Source: Alphaproteobacteria bacterium (lineage in GTDB: Bacteria; Pseudomonadota; Alphaproteobacteria; SHVP01). Taken from it: a DNA stretch of 7,230 nt. Positions 4,714 to 7,230 of the stretch are shown in pieces. Below the pieces are notes generated by a model. That model was not told where the DNA came from. It was given only the letters and a program-made list of their open reading frames with translations, and ran no database searches. A program made the position numbers and the translations under genes. How positions within the stretch are numbered: position 1 is the stretch's first letter; every line of letters begins with the position of its first letter. Where the stretch lies: contig JAPKDI010000059.1 of assembly GCA_026421105.1 (NCBI GenBank), positions 1 to 7,230 of the forward strand, given 5' to 3'.

Positions 4714-7230
4714 ACAAGCCTCCCTGGCCGTTAGCAGCCTGAGATGCCGTCGTGTTGTTGAGTGAAATCGATTTCAGCCGGGCGAGCGCATTCTGCATCC
4801 CTGAAATCTGAGCGAGAATTCGCTGCGGCGGTTGAGATGGGACCTCAAAGGGTTTGTCTGGCCCCTCGGTCTTGAGGCGAAACGCCTTCTTCACCGTGAC
4901 TTCGGCGAACTCAAGCAACGATCGGGCATCTTCAACGGCGGATTCGGTTAGCAGGTTGATATCGTCGATGAGACCAAGGCCGAAGTTGGTTTCGACGAAA
5001 TTCCTATCGCCGTCATCGGCGACTTCGCCAAAAATAACCTCCGGACGCAAGCCAATACCTGACAGTGCGTCCAGCCCCTCCGGTCCTGGAATAAACTCTA
5101 TTTTGTGACCATTCAACGCGGAAACCTGCAGGAACCGACCGTCGATGTCGTTGTCAACGAACCGTGCTGTCCCTTCGCCGCCGGAACCAATGGCGTTACG
5201 AATTTTGAACGAGAGAAAACCAAACGAGTCGTCGTCATCAATGGTGACCTTTTCCGGCGGGCCGTTGTCGACCGAAATGTAGAAATACTGTCCGGGGCGG
5301 ACCGAACTGACGCTGGTGATCGAGGTTGCGGGGTCCGCCGGGACTTCACCAGTGGGGAGCCCCAAGCGCGAAAGGACATTGGTGCCGTTGCTGTCGAAGG
5401 CGATCGACGAGCCACGTTGATCGAACCCGCCGCCGAACTGATGCCGCCACGCCTGGCTAAAGTTTGCGTTGAGTTTGATGAGAAAGCCGTCGGTAATTCC
5501 AGACGAAGTTTCGCCGGCAAGGGTGCCTGCCGTCTCGCCCGAAATGTAAATTTCTTCGCTGGTCGGGTCGACGGCAATGCTGAACGCGCGATCTATATCG
5601 GAGGTGCCGAGGAACGTGGCGCCCAAGGGAGATCCGTTGGCGGCGAACTTGGCGACAAAACCATCGGTGCCGCCTGCGTGAGCAGTGGTCGGGGTGACGC
5701 CAGGACCGAAGAATCCGGATTCCGACGTGTAACCGGTGATGTAAATATCGCCGTCATTGTCGAGGCTGAGGCCGGTGACACCGCCATCGGTACCGAGATT
5801 GCCGGTCGCCTGCCAAACTAGCGCGGCGGTATCACCATCGCCGTAACGCCGAAGGAACCCGGTAGCGCCATCGGTACCGGCAAGAAAGACATTGCCAGCA
5901 CTATTAACTGCAATAGCGGTGTGTTGTTCATTGCCGGCATCACCGAATTGCCGGTTGTAGACGAGCGCCCCACTGTTATCGAGTTTCGTTACGAATGCAT
6001 CGTCACCGCCGCCGAAGCCTTCACCTATGCCTATCTCGGCACGGGTGACCCCGGCAACGAAGATCTCATTGCTACTGTTCACGGCAAGGGAGAGGCCGAT
6101 GTCATCTAGGAACGGACCAGCCTGACGGGTCCACTGTTCTTGGCCGTCACTGTTGAATTGCGTCACGAACGTATCGAGATTGCCGCCGAACGCCGTCGTG
6201 GTTAATGCGCCGCGCGCCTGACCGGCGATGATGACGTTATCGTTGCCGTCAACGGCGACCGCAAAACCGACGCCGTCTACGGTAGCGCCGAGGCGTTGTG
6301 TGAAGATTATGTTACCGGCGGCATCGTACTTGTTGAGGAAAACGTCGTTGTTCTTGGGGTCAACCGCCTGGCTGCCAAGGTCGCCCGCCGTCTTGCCCAC
6401 GACATATACCGCGCCGGTACTGTCCACAGCCACGCCGTTGGCGGAGTCGGCTTGGCTCGTGGTGTCAATCTGATTGTAAAAGACTTCGGTTGGGTTAGCG
6501 CTACCGAGGTTGTCGACCTTGGTTACAAAGCCGCCGCCGGACGGACCCTGGCCACGGAACCCTGCGACGTACACAGCGCTTGACTCGGTGGCGGTCGCGG
6601 CGCTGAAAGAGGACGTTTCGCCGAACCCGACCTCGACGCGGAAGCCGTATTTGTTTTCGCTGAAACGCTCACTGTATATCGATGTTGAGATGCCGGCGGC
6701 GACGGCCTTGGTATTCACGTGCGCAGAGATATTGTTCAGCGTGTAATCGTTGGGGTTCGTGCTGATATCACCAAGGGTAATAGTGACGTTGCGAGCGGTC
6801 GTGCCATCATTGCTTGTCAAGGTGAACTGATCGGCGGCCGTGAGCCCTGAAATGGGATCGTTAAGATTTTCGAGAATGACGGCGCCGTTGAAGCGCGGGG
6901 CATCTTCGTCTTGCCCAAGAACGATCCGTGAATTGAGATTGGGGTCGAGGAGACCGGTGACGAGCGAAATCGTATTGGTCTTCGCGTTGTTGATAAAGGT
7001 TTCGAGTTCGGCGACTCGTGTCTGGAACTTGGTGTTCAGCAGGTTCGATAGAACCTTGCCTTGCGAGGTTTGCGCGTAGTTAGCGATGTCGAGCATCTGT
7101 CCCAACGCTTTGTAAGCGGCGAACAGGGTTTTTGAATCGTCATCAAGGTCGACGCGGTCGAAGAGAGGATCTTTGGGGTCGATCAGCGCGGCCTGGGAGA
7201 GGACCCGTTGTTCGAGCGATTTGTCGGGGA
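4697..7230 (-). CDS. SBBP beta-propeller protein with flagellin-like modules (N-terminus outside window)
   Basis: The minus-strand frame is open from the right edge to a TAA at 4697-4699, giving 843 visible residues with the N-terminus missing. The TTG near 7105 is not a real start, because coding continues upstream (DPKDPLFDRVDLDDDSKTL). In order it shows: a helical N-terminal part (about 6950-7230); a Flagellin_IN-like beta/alpha module (6626-6871); about seven SBBP-type propeller blades (5366-6610); a second Flagellin_IN-like module (5036-5296) containing FLQVSALNG and GLDALSGIGL; and a helical C-terminus (about 4766-4978) ending GLFNLLI. No cysteines, membrane helices or enzyme motifs are visible in the window. 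The composition is acidic and rich in Gly, Asp, Asn, Thr and Ser, fitting a surface or secreted protein. I infer a flagellar-associated or surface-adhesive protein. The Caulobacter regulatory protein FlaEY is one relative worth testing, but I recall that link only loosely. It converges on the third MFS gene and is probably transcribed separately. Confidence 0.85.
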   Translation of the reverse strand, partial: PDKSLEQRVLSQAALIDPKDPLFDRVDLDDDSKTLFAAYKALGQMLDIANYAQTSQGKVLSNLLNTKFQTRVAELETFINNAKTNTISLVTGLLDPNLNSRIVLGQDEDAPRFNGAVILENLNDPISGLTAADQFTLTSNDGTTARNVTITLGDISTNPNDYTLNNISAHVNTKAVAAGISTSIYSERFSENKYGFRVEVGFGETSSFSAATATESSAVYVAGFRGQGPSGGGFVTKVDNLGSANPTEVFYNQIDTTSQADSANGVAVDSTGAVYVVGKTAGDLGSQAVDPKNNDVFLNKYDAAGNIIFTQRLGATVDGVGFAVAVDGNDNVIIAGQARGALTTTAFGGNLDTFVTQFNSDGQEQWTRQAGPFLDDIGLSLAVNSSNEIFVAGVTRAEIGIGEGFGGGDDAFVTKLDNSGALVYNRQFGDAGNEQHTAIAVNSAGNVFLAGTDGATGFLRRYGDGDTAALVWQATGNLGTDGGVTGLSLDNDGDIYITGYTSESGFFGPGVTPTTAHAGGTDGFVAKFAANGSPLGATFLGTSDIDRAFSIAVDPTSEEIYISGETAGTLAGETSSGITDGFLIKLNANFSQAWRHQFGGGFDQRGSSIAFDSNGTNVLSRLGLPTGEVPADPATSITSVSSVRPGQYFYISVDNGPPEKVTIDDDDSFGFLSFKIRNAIGSGGEGTARFVDNDIDGRFLQVSALNGHKIEFIPGPEGLDALSGIGLRPEVIFGEVADDGDRNFVETNFGLGLIDDINLLTESAVEDARSLLEFAEVTVKKAFRLKTEGPDKPFEVPSQPPQRILAQISGMQNALARLKSISLNNTTASQAANGQGGLFNLLI
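5036..5296 (-). other. Flagellin_IN-like module 2 (protein domain)
   Basis: After the propeller comes FYISVDNGPPEKVTI, a helix around FLSFKIRNAIG, then RFLQVSALNGHKIEFIPG and GLDALSGIGL. The order ending in a hydrophobic G.DAL..LGL-like helix is typical of Flagellin_IN modules in flagellins and hook-associated proteins. The Asp run in TIDDDDSFG occupies the turn before the helix. Recognition is by pattern only. Confidence 0.5.
5366..6610 (-). repeat. SBBP-type seven-bladed beta-propeller repeats (protein level)
   Basis: About seven degenerate units of roughly 45-60 residues follow one pattern: G.A(I/V)AVD..G.(I/V)Y(I/V).G, a Gly/Thr-rich loop, D.FV.K.D..G, then W/F..Q.G. Approximate units on the minus strand are 6610-6476, 6445-6287, 6277-6116, 6106-5942, 5932-5792, 5788-5606 and 5599-5426. 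A final half unit (RGSSIAFDSNG, near 5420-5390) probably closes the ring. Recurrent cores include DVFLNKYD, DTFVTQFN, DAFVTKLD, DGFVAKFA and DGFLIKLN. Unit 5 is the shortest and has FLRRYGD instead. This matches the SBBP repeat family, usually a binding or structural scaffold rather than an enzyme. Confidence 0.8.
6626..6871 (-). other. Flagellin_IN-like module 1 (protein domain)
   Basis: Between the helical N-terminal part and the propeller, the protein reads FTLTSNDGTTARNVTIT, then a short helix around NNISAHVNTKAVAAGIS, then a strand YGFRVEVG. This strand-turn-strand, helix, strand order resembles the small module inserted in flagellins and hook-associated proteins (Flagellin_IN). The match is by eye and weaker than that of the second module. 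Confidence 0.4.

Noticed and set aside
5105..5821. A 238-codon plus-strand open frame across the propeller gene
   Set aside because: It lies wholly antisense to the clearly coding SBBP repeats, its protein matches nothing recognisable, and long antisense frames are common opposite G+C-rich genes.
5366..6610. DNA-level tandem repeat or CRISPR-like array
   Set aside because: The repeat is visible only in the protein; unit lengths vary and the nucleotide sequence is not repeated.
7103..7105. TTG as the start of the propeller protein
   Set aside because: The frame continues without a stop to the window edge with plausible acidic, helical protein sequence, so the TTG is internal and the gene is cut by the edge.

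Overview
The window looks like part of a proteobacterial chromosome. I favour Alphaproteobacteria with low certainty, from protein style only: moderately high G+C, Bcr/CflA-type MFS pumps with short tails, and a flagellin-like beta-propeller protein. There are no RNA genes, insertion sequences, CRISPR arrays or integration sites that I can see.

Layout. Bases 1-4713 hold a compact, apparently co-transcribed plus-strand block. It runs: the last codons of an upstream gene (stop overlaps the next start as ATGA); two adjacent paralogous MFS exporters of the Bcr/CflA drug-resistance type (51-1253 and 1307-2512); an extended short-chain dehydrogenase/NAD-dependent epimerase-like enzyme (2538-3479); and a third, more divergent Bcr/CflA-type MFS protein that ends at 4713. 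Gaps between genes are short (-4, 53, 25 and about 4 bases) and no convincing terminator lies between them. The likely theme is chemical modification and export or import of a small molecule. The substrate cannot be read from the sequence.

Bases 4697-7230 hold one large minus-strand gene that enters from the right edge, so its N-terminus is outside the window. It encodes a seven-bladed beta-propeller of SBBP-type repeats. A region resembling the small flagellin/hook-associated insertion module (Flagellin_IN-like) lies on each side of the propeller, and the C-terminal end is helical. It converges on the third MFS gene and overlaps it tail-to-tail by 17 bases.

Main points of interest. (1) The third MFS gene has no ATG, GTG or TTG start that would preserve its first membrane helix. 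The reading frame stays open upstream with TM1-like sequence, and an ATT codon sits correctly spaced behind an AGGT element. (2) The large protein has an unusual architecture, a beta-propeller placed between flagellin-like modules. (3) Three MFS pumps of one family flank or precede a single SDR enzyme, two of them clearly a tandem duplication. I see no clear evidence for a wholly new system.
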